Positions 39,342-49,278 of a stretch of 64,000 nt of DNA are shown one piece after another. The stretch comes from Tropicimonas sediminicola (GTDB lineage Bacteria > Pseudomonadota > Alphaproteobacteria > Rhodobacterales > Rhodobacteraceae). Location of the stretch: NCBI RefSeq assembly GCF_900188335.1, contig NZ_FZOY01000003.1, positions 471,976 to 535,975 of the forward strand. The letters are read 5' to 3'. A model generated the notes under the pieces. It made no database searches. It had not been told where the DNA came from and saw only the letters and a program-made list of their open reading frames with translations. Within the stretch, counting starts at the first letter, position 1. The number at the start of each line of letters is the position of its first letter. The translations under genes were made by a program, and so were the position numbers.

Positions 39342-39879
39342 GGTGTCGCCGCTGATGATCCTGCCGCCGGCGATTTTCCTGGCGGTGGCCGGGCTGTTCT
39401 ATGCCGGGATGATGCGGGAGAACCCGGATTCGCTGCCGAGCGAACTCACCGGCAAGCCGGCGCCGGTGGTCGAGCTGACGCCTCTGGGCGACCGGCCGCT
39501 CCTGACCGATGCGGCGGTGCGGTCCGACGGGGTCAAGCTGGTGAACTTCTGGGCAAGCTGGTGCGCGCCCTGCCGGGTGGAGCATCCGCAACTCATGGCG
39601 ATGGCCGAGGACGGCATCCCGGTGCACGGGATCAACTACAAGGACGAGAGCGCGAACGCGCTGAATTTCCTTGCGGGCCTCGGCGACCCCTACACCCTGT
39701 CGGGAGCCGACAGAAACGGGCGCAACGCGATCGAATGGGGCGTCTACGGCGTGCCCGAGACCTTCGTGGTTGCGGGCGATGGCACGGTCGTGCTGCGTTT
39801 CGCCGGGCCGATCACCACCGCGATCATGCGGGACAAGATCCTGCCGGCGATCGCCGAGGCCGAGGCGCTGACCAACTGA
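39334..39879 (+). CDS. ccmG: Thiol:disulfide interchange protein CcmG/DsbE
   Basis: A 181-residue membrane-anchored thioredoxin that reduces the apocytochrome heme-binding cysteines. Anchor at about 7-25; active site WASWCAPCRVEHP at about 74-86; cis-proline region GVYGVPETFVV. Start at 39334 after gaaaggagacc, overlapping the end of ccmD. Last gene of ccmABCDG; ccmE, F and H must be elsewhere. Confidence 0.95.
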   Translation: MAKVSPLMILPPAIFLAVAGLFYAGMMRENPDSLPSELTGKPAPVVELTPLGDRPLLTDAAVRSDGVKLVNFWASWCAPCRVEHPQLMAMAEDGIPVHGINYKDESANALNFLAGLGDPYTLSGADRNGRNAIEWGVYGVPETFVVAGDGTVVLRFAGPITTAIMRDKILPAIAEAEALTN

Positions 39880-39891
39880 GGCGGCACGCCT

Positions 39892-39932
39892 CGCGTTAAC
39901 CGATTTCCCGGCCGCGTTAACCACGTCGTAAC
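39892..39932 (+). promoter_or_regulatory. Twin CGCGTTAACC repeat with CtrA-like box
   Basis: CGCGTTAACC occurs at 39892-39901 and 39913-39922, exactly 21 bp (two helical turns) apart. The second copy begins TTAA-N7-GTAAC (39917-39932), one base off the CtrA consensus TTAA-N7-TTAAC. It lies 95-135 bp before the RTX gene at 40027. Binding is untested inference. Confidence 0.45.
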
Positions 39933-40026
39933 CTCTTGACCCTATCCAGTCCCGAAAGAGACCACGGGCAGCAGCGGCCGTGCGGGGAGGATCCCGTCCG
40001 TTGCGCTTCCGTGGCGGGAACGGGTC

Positions 40027-42216
40027 ATGACGAGTTTTCCTCAGACGCTGATCGACGGCACCGGTTTCACCTGGGACATGTGGAACGACGGGCGGATCGG
40101 CGACGGAACCAGCGACGCCTTCGACGCCGGGTTCGACCTGTTCCACATGCCCTATGTCAGCGACGTGACGAGCTCGATGTCCGGGCGGCAACTCACGATC
40201 TCGGGGGTATCGAACGAGGCGGGCGCGGAGATCACCTTCGAGCGCAGCCTCTATGTGCCGACCACCGGCGGCTGGGCGCGGTTCGTCGACACCGCGACCA
40301 ACATCGGCGCCGCAACGCAGACCGTCACCTTCTCGGTGCGGACGGACCTGGGCTCCAACTACGCGACGGAGATCCTCGCCACGTCCTCGGGCGACCTGGC
40401 TTTCGACAGTGACGATCGCAGCATCCTCACCGACGACGGCAATGCGCAGGGCGACCCGATGGTCGGCATCGCCTTTGGCGACGGGTCGCGCCCGGCGGAT
40501 TACACGCTGATCAGCAACGACGACGTGATCTTCGAATACACGGTGACCCTGGCTCCGGGGGAGAGCGCCTCGATCCTCTATTTCGGCGTCCAGAGCTACG
40601 ATCTGTCCGATGCACAGGCGATGCTCGCGGTGCTGGGCGGCCCGTTGCCCGGCAGCATGCTGGAGGGGATCCCCGACGAGACGCTCGCGCAAATCCTCAA
40701 CTACGGAACGGGTGTGAGCCGCCCCGACACCCATTACGGCAACGAATTCGACGATCTGCTCGGCGGCAGCTCGCTGGACGAGACGTTCTACGCGCTCGAG
40801 GGCGACGACATGGTCCTTGCCGAAGGCGGCGCGGATACCGTCTGGGCCGGCGACGGCAATGACACCGTTCTGGCCGGCGCGGGCAACGACATGGTCGATG
40901 GCGGCGCCGGCGATGACGTCCTGCTCGGCGGAGATGGCAATGACACCCTGATCGGCGGCGTCGGCGCCGACCACCTCGTCGGCGGGGCCGGGAACGACCT
41001 GCTCGAGGGCGGCGATGGCGACGACTGGCTTCTGGGCGAGGCCGGTGCGGACCTTGTCACGGGCGGTGCCGGCAAGGACAGGCTCTCCGGCGGGGTGGGC
41101 GACGATACCCTGTTCGGCGATGCGGGCGACGATATCCTCATCGGCGGCGACGGCGCGGACGCGATCGACGGCGGCGCGGGGATCGACCTGGCGAGCTATG
41201 CCGGCTCCAACGACGCGGTCGTGATCGACCTCGCGGCCGGACTTGCCTCCGGCGGTCACGCGACCGGAGACCAGCTCGCAGGGATCGAGGGCGTGGAGGG
41301 GACGCCCTTTGCCGACGACCTCACCGGCGACGATGCGGCGAACCAGTTCCGTCCCGGCCTGGGCGAGGACGTTGTCGACGGGGCAGGCGGCTTCGACATC
41401 CTCGACTATTCCGACGCCTCCGGGCCGGTGACGCTGACCATCGGCGCCGGCACCTCGACGCAGGAGACCGGCGGATCGAGCCGCGACGTGATCACCTCCA
41501 TCGAGGGAGCCATCGGTTCCCAGTTCGACGACCTGCTGATCGGCACCGCCGATTACGAGGAATTTCGCGGCGGCGCGGGCGACGACCGGATCGAGACCAA
41601 CGGCGGCGATGATCAGGCCCTCGGCGGCAGTGGCGACGACACGCTGATCGGGGGCAACGGGGCCGAGACCCTGATCGGTGGAACCGGCGGGGATTACATC
41701 GAAGGCGGCAACGGCAATGACTGGATCGAGGGCGGCGATGGCTGGGACACGCTGATCGCCGGAACTGGCGATGACGTGGTCACGGGCGGCGCCGGCAAGG
41801 ACACGCTCGACGGCGGCAGCGGGCATGATCAGCTGGACGGCGGCGGCTCGAACGACGTGCTGATCGGCGGATGGGGGCGCGACACCCTGCTGGGCGGCTA
41901 CGGGGCGGACATCCTGCAGGGGGACGGCAGCAACGACCTGCTCGATGGCGGCAAGGGCAACGACCAGTTGACCGGCGGCACCTACAGCGACACCTTCGTG
42001 TTCTCCAAGGGCTACGGCAAGGACGTCATCCACGACTTCACACCGGGCGAGGATCTGCTCGATCTCGGCAATGCCGGGTTCTCCAAATTCGCCGCCGTGC
42101 AGGACGCTGCTGTCGAGTTGGCGGACCGCCTGCGGATATTCGTGACCTCGACCGACAAGCTGGACCTGATGGGCTGCACCCTGGACGATCTGCAGGCCTC
42201 GGACGTGCTGCTCTAG
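40027..42216 (+). CDS. RTX-type calcium-binding secreted protein
   Basis: A 729-residue protein. Residues 1 to about 235 form a beta-rich N-terminal domain I do not recognise. From about 238 to 660 there are many nonapeptide RTX repeats of GGxGxDxLx type, such as GNDTVLAGAGND and GGDGNDTLIGG, in blocks broken by non-repeat segments (about 385-490). RTX repeats fold into calcium-filled beta rolls. The end has the aspartate/leucine-rich region typical of type I secretion signals (KDVIHDFTPGEDLLDLG...). No Sec signal peptide, consistent with ABC-type type I export; no exporter genes are in the window. Function unknown. Confidence 0.85.
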   Translation: MTSFPQTLIDGTGFTWDMWNDGRIGDGTSDAFDAGFDLFHMPYVSDVTSSMSGRQLTISGVSNEAGAEITFERSLYVPTTGGWARFVDTATNIGAATQTVTFSVRTDLGSNYATEILATSSGDLAFDSDDRSILTDDGNAQGDPMVGIAFGDGSRPADYTLISNDDVIFEYTVTLAPGESASILYFGVQSYDLSDAQAMLAVLGGPLPGSMLEGIPDETLAQILNYGTGVSRPDTHYGNEFDDLLGGSSLDETFYALEGDDMVLAEGGADTVWAGDGNDTVLAGAGNDMVDGGAGDDVLLGGDGNDTLIGGVGADHLVGGAGNDLLEGGDGDDWLLGEAGADLVTGGAGKDRLSGGVGDDTLFGDAGDDILIGGDGADAIDGGAGIDLASYAGSNDAVVIDLAAGLASGGHATGDQLAGIEGVEGTPFADDLTGDDAANQFRPGLGEDVVDGAGGFDILDYSDASGPVTLTIGAGTSTQETGGSSRDVITSIEGAIGSQFDDLLIGTADYEEFRGGAGDDRIETNGGDDQALGGSGDDTLIGGNGAETLIGGTGGDYIEGGNGNDWIEGGDGWDTLIAGTGDDVVTGGAGKDTLDGGSGHDQLDGGGSNDVLIGGWGRDTLLGGYGADILQGDGSNDLLDGGKGNDQLTGGTYSDTFVFSKGYGKDVIHDFTPGEDLLDLGNAGFSKFAAVQDAAVELADRLRIFVTSTDKLDLMGCTLDDLQASDVLL

Positions 42217-42334
42217 CGGATAGATGCCGACCCGGGCCCCGGGCGGTTGCCGGCAGGGCCTTCTTTGCGACACGCTTTCGGCCAAGTTTTGAGGTCCATA
42301 TCGGACCCGTCAATGGCCCGGAAAGAAAGAACGC

Positions 42335-43360
42335 ATGTCGACCGCAAGCACCGTTGAGCGCCAGATGCTCGAACTGATCAACAAGGCCCGAGCCGAGGTC
42401 GGACTGCATCCGCTGCAACTTGAACTCGATCTCAACGCGGCCGCCGAGGATCACAGCGACTGGATGCTGAAGACGGACACCTTCTCGCACACCGGCGTGG
42501 ACGGGTCGTCTCCCGGCGATCGCATGAAGGCCGCGGGCTTCGAGTTCAGCGGCAGCTGGAGCTGGGGCGAGAACGTCGCCTGGCAGAGCGAACGCGGCGC
42601 CTCCGGCATCTCCGACGATGTCGAGAACCTGTTCAACGCCCTGATGGACAGCGACGGCCACCGGGCCAACATCCTGGGGAAGGGGTTCGACTACGTCGGC
42701 ATCGGAGTGGAAACCGGAGATTACAAGGGCTGGGATGCGGTCATGGTCACCCAGACCTTCGCTTCGACCGCGGCGACGGTGGCGCTCGACACGGGCAGCG
42801 CGTCCGCTTCCCTGTCCGGCAATCTCGTGCTTGACGGAACGAGCGCAGCCGACACGCTCTCGGGCGGGGCCGGCGCGGATATCCTGAAAGGCCGGGGCGG
42901 CGCGGATACACTCAAGGGCGGCGGCGGCGCTGATGAGCTTCTGGGACAGAAAGGGCAGGATCTGCTCAAGGGCGGCAAGGGCAACGACATCCTGAAGGGC
43001 GGGGTCGGCGGAGATATCCTGCGCGGCAACAACGGGAAGGACAAGCTGCTTGGCGGCAACCAGAAGGATCTGCTCGATGGCGGGCTCGCCAATGACAGCC
43101 TGACCGGCGGCAGCGGCGCGGACCGCTTCGTGTTCGGGGACGGATACGGCACCGACAGGATCACGGATTTCCAGGACGATCTGGACCTTGTCCGGCTGGA
43201 CGATGCGCTCTGGTCGGGCACGCTCAGTGCGGCAGAGGTGATCCGCAAGTTTGCCGACGTCCAGAAAGGCAACGTGGTCTTCGACTTCGGCGACGAGGTG
43301 CTCATCGTCGAGGGGATCGATGATGCGTCCCTGCTGAGGGACGATCTGAACATCGTCTGA
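42335..43360 (+). CDS. CAP (SCP/PR-1-like) domain protein with RTX tail
   Basis: A 341-residue protein. Residues 6 to about 145 are a CAP domain: LINKARAEVGLHPLQL, then HSDWMLKTDTFSHTG, SWGENVA and the final GHRANILGKGFDYVGIGV give the four family boxes, with the cavity His and Glu present. From about 168 to 265 come RTX repeats (GGAGADILKGRGGADTLKGG), ended by a DFQDDLDLVRLDD-type type I secretion tail. No Sec signal. ATG at 42335 after ggaaagaaagaacg. 118 bp behind the first RTX gene and likely in the same unit. Bacterial CAP proteins are extracellular; activity unknown. Confidence 0.88.
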   Translation: MSTASTVERQMLELINKARAEVGLHPLQLELDLNAAAEDHSDWMLKTDTFSHTGVDGSSPGDRMKAAGFEFSGSWSWGENVAWQSERGASGISDDVENLFNALMDSDGHRANILGKGFDYVGIGVETGDYKGWDAVMVTQTFASTAATVALDTGSASASLSGNLVLDGTSAADTLSGGAGADILKGRGGADTLKGGGGADELLGQKGQDLLKGGKGNDILKGGVGGDILRGNNGKDKLLGGNQKDLLDGGLANDSLTGGSGADRFVFGDGYGTDRITDFQDDLDLVRLDDALWSGTLSAAEVIRKFADVQKGNVVFDFGDEVLIVEGIDDASLLRDDLNIV

Positions 43361-43412
43361 CGCTGCGGGCGGCGCCGGTGTCCCGGCGCTGGCCCAGGTT
43401 GCGCCTCGCGCG

Positions 43413-43976
43413 TCAGTCCGCGCCGCGGGTCAGGGCGGCGACGCCGGTGCGGGCGATCTCGATGAGGCCGAGCGGGCGCATGAGCTCGGCGAAGGCGTCG
43501 ATCTTTTCCGTCGAACCGGCGATCGAGAAGACGAAGCTCTCGAGCGTGGAATCCACTGCGTTTGCGCGAAAGATGTCGGCCAGTCGCAGCGCCTCGACCC
43601 GCTTGTCGCCGGTGCCCGCAACCTTCAGCAGCGCCAGTTCGCGCTCGACCGAGGGGCCCTCGGTGGTCAGGTCCTGCACCTTGTGCACGGGAACCAGCCG
43701 GCCAAGCTGGGCCTTGATCTGCTCGATCACCTCCGGCGTGCCGGTGGTCACGACGGTGATCCGGGAGCGGTGCCCGGTGTGGTCGACCTCGGCCACGGTC
43801 AGGCTCTCGATGTTGTAGCCGCGTCCGGAGAACAGGCCGATCACGCGGGCCAGCACCCCGGCCTCGTTGTCGACGACCACCGCCAGCGTATGCGTCTCGA
43901 TGACCTCGGCATTGGGGTTGCGCAGGTCGTAGGCGGAATGCTTCGACGAACCCTGTTCGATCTTGAGTGCGGACAT
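43413..43976 (-). CDS. ilvN: Acetolactate synthase small subunit IlvN
   Basis: A 187-residue regulatory subunit that confers valine feedback control on IlvB. An ACT domain is at about residues 28-103 (HTLAVVVDNEAGVLARVIGLFSGRGYNIESL) and a second ACT-like domain covers the C-terminal half (about 105-180). The ATG at 43976 gives the usual N-terminus although the frame is open upstream. It lies downstream of ilvB on the same strand but is separated from it by the GT87 gene. Confidence 0.93.
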   Translation of the reverse strand: MSALKIEQGSSKHSAYDLRNPNAEVIETHTLAVVVDNEAGVLARVIGLFSGRGYNIESLTVAEVDHTGHRSRITVVTTGTPEVIEQIKAQLGRLVPVHKVQDLTTEGPSVERELALLKVAGTGDKRVEALRLADIFRANAVDSTLESFVFSIAGSTEKIDAFAELMRPLGLIEIARTGVAALTRGAD

Positions 43977-44125
43977 CTGGTGTTCCTCGTCTATTGCGCC
44001 AGCTCGCGCGTGCAGCGACGTGCATACACCGCGAGGTCGTGGCAGGAAAGGTCGATACCGACGCATGGCATGGCGGGCGCACGGAGCGCGATCTGCCGGG
44101 GATATGCGTGAGTGGCTGTCATGGG

Positions 44126-45370
44126 TCAGGCCTTCCGGGCCTGTGCATCGCGCCGGGGCACGGCGGCGATGCACAGTCCGAGCGCGGTCAGGACCAGCGG
44201 CGCCAGAAGGAAGCCGACCGGCAGTTCGACGCCGCCGAGCAGGTTCACAACGAGCAGCGCGGGGCCGGCGCCGAGCCAGCACAGGCCGAAGACCGTGAGG
44301 CCGGCCGGGCGGAACTCGAGCACCCCGGCGCGCAGCAGGAACAGGCCCGTGGCGGCAAGAAAGGCGGTGTCGTAATGCCAGAGGTGGGGCGAGGCGGCGG
44401 GAATGGCGGCCGCGAGCGTCGCCGCCTTGAGGTCGAAACTCGCGGTCGGGCTGCGCCAGCAGCGCCAGACCGCCCAGGCGGCGAGGGCCACGACGCCCCA
44501 TTGCGCGGCCATCGCGGCATCCGGGTTGACGCCGAGCTGCGACAGCACGCCGAAGGTGGTGCAGATCAGGGGCTCCTGCGCCGCGCCGGCGTGCAGCACC
44601 GATCCGAATTCCCTGAGGGTGTCGGACAGCGCCGGCCAGTAGCCGAAACCGAAGACGAGCGTCGGCAGCAGCGCAACCGCCACGGCGGAAACGCAGGCCG
44701 CCAGGATCGTGCGCCAGAGCCCGGCGGCGAGCAGCGCCACGGGGATCAGGATGCCGAGCTGCGGCTTGAAGGTCAGCAGACCGATCAGGATTCCGGCAGC
44801 CACCATGCGCCCGTCCCGGATGCAGGCGAGCGCACCGACCAGCCCGGCCAGGAACAGCAGCGAGTTCTGCCCGACCCAGAGCGCCGGAAGCAATGCCGGC
44901 GCCGCGATCATGAAGCGCCAGGCCGCCGGTTCGGTGCGGGTGAAGGGGCGCAGCGCGAGCGCGACGGCCGCGAGCGACATCGCGTCGAACAGCGCCCAGG
45001 CCGGCACGAAGGGCAGGGCCCCGAGCGGCGTCAGCAGCAGCAGGAAGATCGGCGGATAGACCCAGAACAGATAGGACGGCGCGCCGTCCGGGCCGGTTGC
45101 CTCCGACCCCGGCACGGCCACGGGCGCGAAGGCGTCCAGCGGCATGCCCTGAACGGCCTGGCGCGCGGCCTCCCAGTAGACATGGAAGTCGATCGCCACG
45201 GGAACCGGGCCGGCGAACTCGGGCGCGAGGATCGCCTTGGCAAAGGTGGCCACCAGGTTGCTGATCAGGAAGACCAGCGCGATCTTCGCGGCCAACCGGC
45301 CGGTGTCGGTCCCGAAAGGGCGCAGGCGAAGGTCGCCTGCGTCCCCGGGCTGTTCCCGTTCGACGGACAT
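44126..45370 (-). CDS. GT87-like (DUF2029) polyprenyl-phosphate mannosyltransferase-type membrane protein
   Basis: A 414-residue polytopic protein with about ten membrane spans. The first extracytoplasmic loop holds IDFHVYWEAARQAVQG and PSYLFWVYPPIFLLLLTP, the acidic/aromatic pattern of the GT87 (DUF2029) fold of GT-C glycosyltransferases using lipid-linked sugar donors. Acceptor unknown. It sits between ilvB and ilvN with 19 bp to ilvB and 149 bp to ilvN, so it is probably transcribed in the ilv unit despite having no known tie to amino acid synthesis. Confidence 0.78.
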   Translation of the reverse strand: MSVEREQPGDAGDLRLRPFGTDTGRLAAKIALVFLISNLVATFAKAILAPEFAGPVPVAIDFHVYWEAARQAVQGMPLDAFAPVAVPGSEATGPDGAPSYLFWVYPPIFLLLLTPLGALPFVPAWALFDAMSLAAVALALRPFTRTEPAAWRFMIAAPALLPALWVGQNSLLFLAGLVGALACIRDGRMVAAGILIGLLTFKPQLGILIPVALLAAGLWRTILAACVSAVAVALLPTLVFGFGYWPALSDTLREFGSVLHAGAAQEPLICTTFGVLSQLGVNPDAAMAAQWGVVALAAWAVWRCWRSPTASFDLKAATLAAAIPAASPHLWHYDTAFLAATGLFLLRAGVLEFRPAGLTVFGLCWLGAGPALLVVNLLGGVELPVGFLLAPLVLTALGLCIAAVPRRDAQARKA

Positions 45371-45389
45371 GATCGGAGCGGGCCTCGGA

Positions 45390-47144
<1,755 letters not shown>

Positions 47145-47179
47145 CTTGCTTCTCCATCTACGTCTGGCGTTGCGGCAAT

Positions 47180-47204
47180 AAAAAACCCCCGTCGTGGACG
47201 AGGG
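47180..47204 (-). terminator. Attenuator terminator upstream of ilvB
   Basis: Reverse strand: CCCTCGTC (47204-47197), loop CAC, GACGGGGG (47193-47186), eight pairs with one U-G wobble, then TTTTTT (47185-47180). It ends 35 bp before the ilvB ATG. Confidence 0.88.
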
Positions 47205-47248
47205 CGCATGGGGAACCGTTATGGTCAACCGTTACCGGCCCATGCGCC
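47203..47248 (-). promoter_or_regulatory. Putative antiterminator stem of the ilv leader
   Basis: Perfect 10-bp inverted repeat: GGCGCATGGG in the leader-peptide coding region (47248-47239, reverse strand) pairs with CCCATGCGCC (47212-47203). Its distal arm shares two bases with the terminator stem, so the two structures compete. Confidence 0.7.
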
Positions 47249-47279
47249 TTTCCTCTACGAGTACAAGAATGATCGCCAT
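47232..47279 (-). CDS. ilvL: ilv leader peptide
   Basis: A 15-codon open frame from an ATG at 47279 to TAA at 47232, encoding MAIILVLVEERRMGR. Codons 3-8 are ATC ATT CTT GTA CTC GTA: two Ile, two Leu and two Val in one uninterrupted run. An AAGGG ribosome binding site lies 10 bases before the ATG. Starvation for any branched-chain amino acid would stall the ribosome here and leave the antiterminator arm (47248-47239) free, allowing read-through into ilvB. A ribosome that reaches the stop codon covers that arm and favours the terminator. The peptide itself has no expected function. Confidence 0.88.
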   Translation of the reverse strand: MAIILVLVEERRMGR

Positions 47280-47309
47280 TCTCGGGGTTCCCTTGCTGTC
47301 GTGCGCGGG

Positions 47310-47338
47310 ACCTTAGGCGTGTCCGCCGGGAGCGTCAA
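47310..47338 (-). promoter_or_regulatory. Probable sigma70 promoter of the ilv unit
   Basis: Reverse strand TTGACG (47338-47333), 17-bp spacer, TAAGGT (47315-47310). Transcription would begin near 47303, giving a leader of about 160 nt before ilvB. Confidence 0.72.
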
Positions 47339-47461
47339 CGGCTTTTGCGGATAAAATGACGCAGCGCGGGCGCGGTTTGGAATTTTCTTTCGCGGGAGGC
47401 GATTGCGGCCGGCGATGGTGTTCGCCGGCCGGAACCTGCGGGGCAGGGCGCCCTGCGGGCG

Positions 47462-48466
47462 TCATGCGAAGTCGAGCGTGTCCGGAAGCAGGATCCAGCT
47501 GGTGTTGCTCACGCGCTGGTTGCCGAAATCCTCGAGCTCGATGCCGGAGTCGGCGGTGCCGTCGCCGTCCTGGTCGATCCGGACAAAGCCGTTCCGCAAC
47601 TGGATCTCGTAGACGCCTTCCTCGCCGCTGAAGCCCTTCTTGCCGATGAAGCGGATTTCGTCGATCGGTTCGAAGAGCAGCGCGGAATCGTTGGTCAGGT
47701 CGAGCTTGTCGCCCTGGCGGGCCTTGAAGTCGGTGACCTTGGTCCAGCCGTAGATCTCGCCGGGGATGCCGCCCGCCTGAAACCTGTCGGCCCCGCCGCC
47801 GCCGGTCCAGACGTTGTCGCCGTTGAAGTCGGAGAAGAACGTGTCCTTTCCCTTGCCGCCGCTGGCGATGTCGGTACCGTCGCGGCCGTCGAGGTAGTCG
47901 TTTCCGTTGCCGCCGATCAGGGTGTCGTCGCCGCTGTGGCCGTCAAGCCAGTCACTGCCGCCGCCGCCGATCAGCTTGTCGTCGCCGAGACCGCCGTTCA
48001 GGAAGTCCGCGCCGCCGCGCCCGTTGAGGTTGTCGTCGCCCACCGAGCCGTTCATGTGATCGGTGCCGGTGCTCAACTTGCCGCGCAGGCCGGTGCTGGT
48101 GAGTTCGTTCCAAACCAGCGTCGAGCTGCCGACGTTGAGGATCCGGGCCAGGTCGACGCCCGAGTTGATGTCGATCTTGGCCTGGGTCACCCCGTCGGCC
48201 TTGAAGGTGACGCCGGTGATCTCGCCGGTCCAGGCGCCGCCGACCTTCCGGAAATTGCCGTCGAACGACACCACGACCTTCATCTGGAAGCCCGTGTAAT
48301 CGGTGAAGTCGTCCTTCAGTCGGATGACATCGGCCCGCTTGGTTTTCGGCAGGGCGGCGTCCCAGCTTTCCTGTTCGAAAAAGATCCGCGCGTTGGTGAA
48401 CTGGTAGAGGACGCTGGCGTTGTAGGACGGAACGGCCGCGGCCTTGGTAAAGACGGAAACAGGCAT
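47462..48466 (-). CDS. RTX-type calcium-binding protein
   Basis: A 334-residue protein. The first 125 residues are a beta-rich domain I do not recognise. RTX repeats span about 135-205 (GSVGDDNLNGRGGADFLNGG, GGNGNDYLDGRDG), and a C-terminal region with a calcium-loop-like DQDGDGTADSG (about 298-308) follows. No Sec signal peptide; type I secretion is inferred. Third RTX gene within 8.5 kb, on the strand opposite to the other two and facing away from the response regulator gene end. Function unknown. Confidence 0.83.
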   Translation of the reverse strand: MPVSVFTKAAAVPSYNASVLYQFTNARIFFEQESWDAALPKTKRADVIRLKDDFTDYTGFQMKVVVSFDGNFRKVGGAWTGEITGVTFKADGVTQAKIDINSGVDLARILNVGSSTLVWNELTSTGLRGKLSTGTDHMNGSVGDDNLNGRGGADFLNGGLGDDKLIGGGGSDWLDGHSGDDTLIGGNGNDYLDGRDGTDIASGGKGKDTFFSDFNGDNVWTGGGGADRFQAGGIPGEIYGWTKVTDFKARQGDKLDLTNDSALLFEPIDEIRFIGKKGFSGEEGVYEIQLRNGFVRIDQDGDGTADSGIELEDFGNQRVSNTSWILLPDTLDFA

Positions 48467-48478
48467 TCTTATGCTTTC

Positions 48479-48488
48479 TTAACGTTAA
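48479..48488. promoter_or_regulatory. TTAACGTTAA palindrome upstream of RTX gene
   Basis: Perfect 10-bp palindrome 12 bases before the ATG of the RTX gene at 47462-48466, in an AT-rich pocket. It shares GTTAAC with the boxes before the RTX gene at 40027. Role unproven. Confidence 0.35.
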
Positions 48489-48587
48489 CAATAGTATGGG
48501 CGGCAGCGCCGCCTCGGAAAGCAGTAGAAGGCCCGAAAGCCGTTTGGCAACAAATGTTTCGCACCGGCCCTCTTCCGGCTGGCCGGG

Positions 48588-48622
48588 CGTGCACCGCAGG
48601 TCACAGACCAGGGCGGTGCACG
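48588..48622 (-). terminator. Stem-loop after the response regulator gene
   Basis: 10-bp stem CGTGCACCGC (48588-48597) with complement 48613-48622 and a nested GGTC/GACC stem inside. It starts 14 bases past the response regulator stop (48637) on the reverse strand. No T run. Confidence 0.6.
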
Positions 48623-48636
48623 GGTTGCTGCGGTTC

Positions 48637-49278
48637 TCAGAGCCCGACGCCGGTGCCCTGAAGGACCCCGTGTTCCATGGCGTAGCGGGTCAGCCCGGCG
48701 GTCGAGGAGATGCCGAGCTTGCGCTTGATGTTCTTGCGGTGCGTCTCGACCGTGCGGACCGAGATATCCAGCGCGTTCGCCACCTCCTTGTTGGACTTGC
48801 CCTGCGCCAGCTGCAGCAGGATCGTCTGTTCCCTGCTGGTCAGCGGCTCGCGCCCGGTGCCGTCGCTCGGGCGGAGCGCCGTGGTGGCGCCGGTGCAGAG
48901 ATATTGCTCGCCCGCCATCACCCGGTCGATCGCGTCCTTGATGGCGTCGGTCGGCACGTCCTTGAGAACGTAGCCCTTGGCGCCGTGGCTGAGGGCGGTC
49001 GAGATGTACTCGGGGCTGTCGTGCATCGACAGGATCAGCACCCGCAGGTCGGGGTGGTCCTCCATCAGCATCTCGGTCGCCGAGAGCCCGTTCACGCCGG
49101 GCATGTTGAGGTCCATCAGCACCACGTCGGGCTTGAGCGCGGCAACCTGGTCCACTGCCTCGCGGCCGTTCGACAGGGTGCCGACAACCTCGATGTCGGG
49201 GTAGGTCTCCAGGATCGCCTCGATCCCTTCGGCCACCATCGGGTGGTCGTCGACGATCAGCACACGGGTCGGGGTCAT
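48637..49278 (-). CDS. NarL/FixJ-type response regulator
   Basis: A 213-residue two-component regulator. Receiver: D10/D11 acidic pocket, phospho-acceptor D56 (VLMDLNMPG), conserved Lys in GYVLKD. LuxR-type helix-turn-helix at about 145-200 (LTSREQTILLQLAQGKSNKEVANALDIS). Its start overlaps the stop of the kinase gene by four bases (ATGA), so the pair is coupled. Being divergent from the TRAP operon at 51104, it probably controls that operon. Confidence 0.94.
   Translation of the reverse strand: MTPTRVLIVDDHPMVAEGIEAILETYPDIEVVGTLSNGREAVDQVAALKPDVVLMDLNMPGVNGLSATEMLMEDHPDLRVLILSMHDSPEYISTALSHGAKGYVLKDVPTDAIKDAIDRVMAGEQYLCTGATTALRPSDGTGREPLTSREQTILLQLAQGKSNKEVANALDISVRTVETHRKNIKRKLGISSTAGLTRYAMEHGVLQGTGVGL

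Noticed and set aside
40738..42000. Regularly repeated short sequences that might suggest a CRISPR or tandem DNA repeat
   Set aside because: They are degenerate at DNA level and encode in-frame RTX nonapeptides, with no spacers.
39190..42285. Very long reverse-strand open frame (over 1000 codons)
   Set aside because: It is antisense to ccmG and the first RTX gene; the forward genes have clear domains, and the reverse translation has repetitive, non-protein-like composition caused by high GC and RTX repeats.
47145..47228. Longer ilvB start (28 extra codons)
   Set aside because: These codons run through the attenuator terminator; ATG 47144 has a GGAGAAG ribosome binding site and fits the family.
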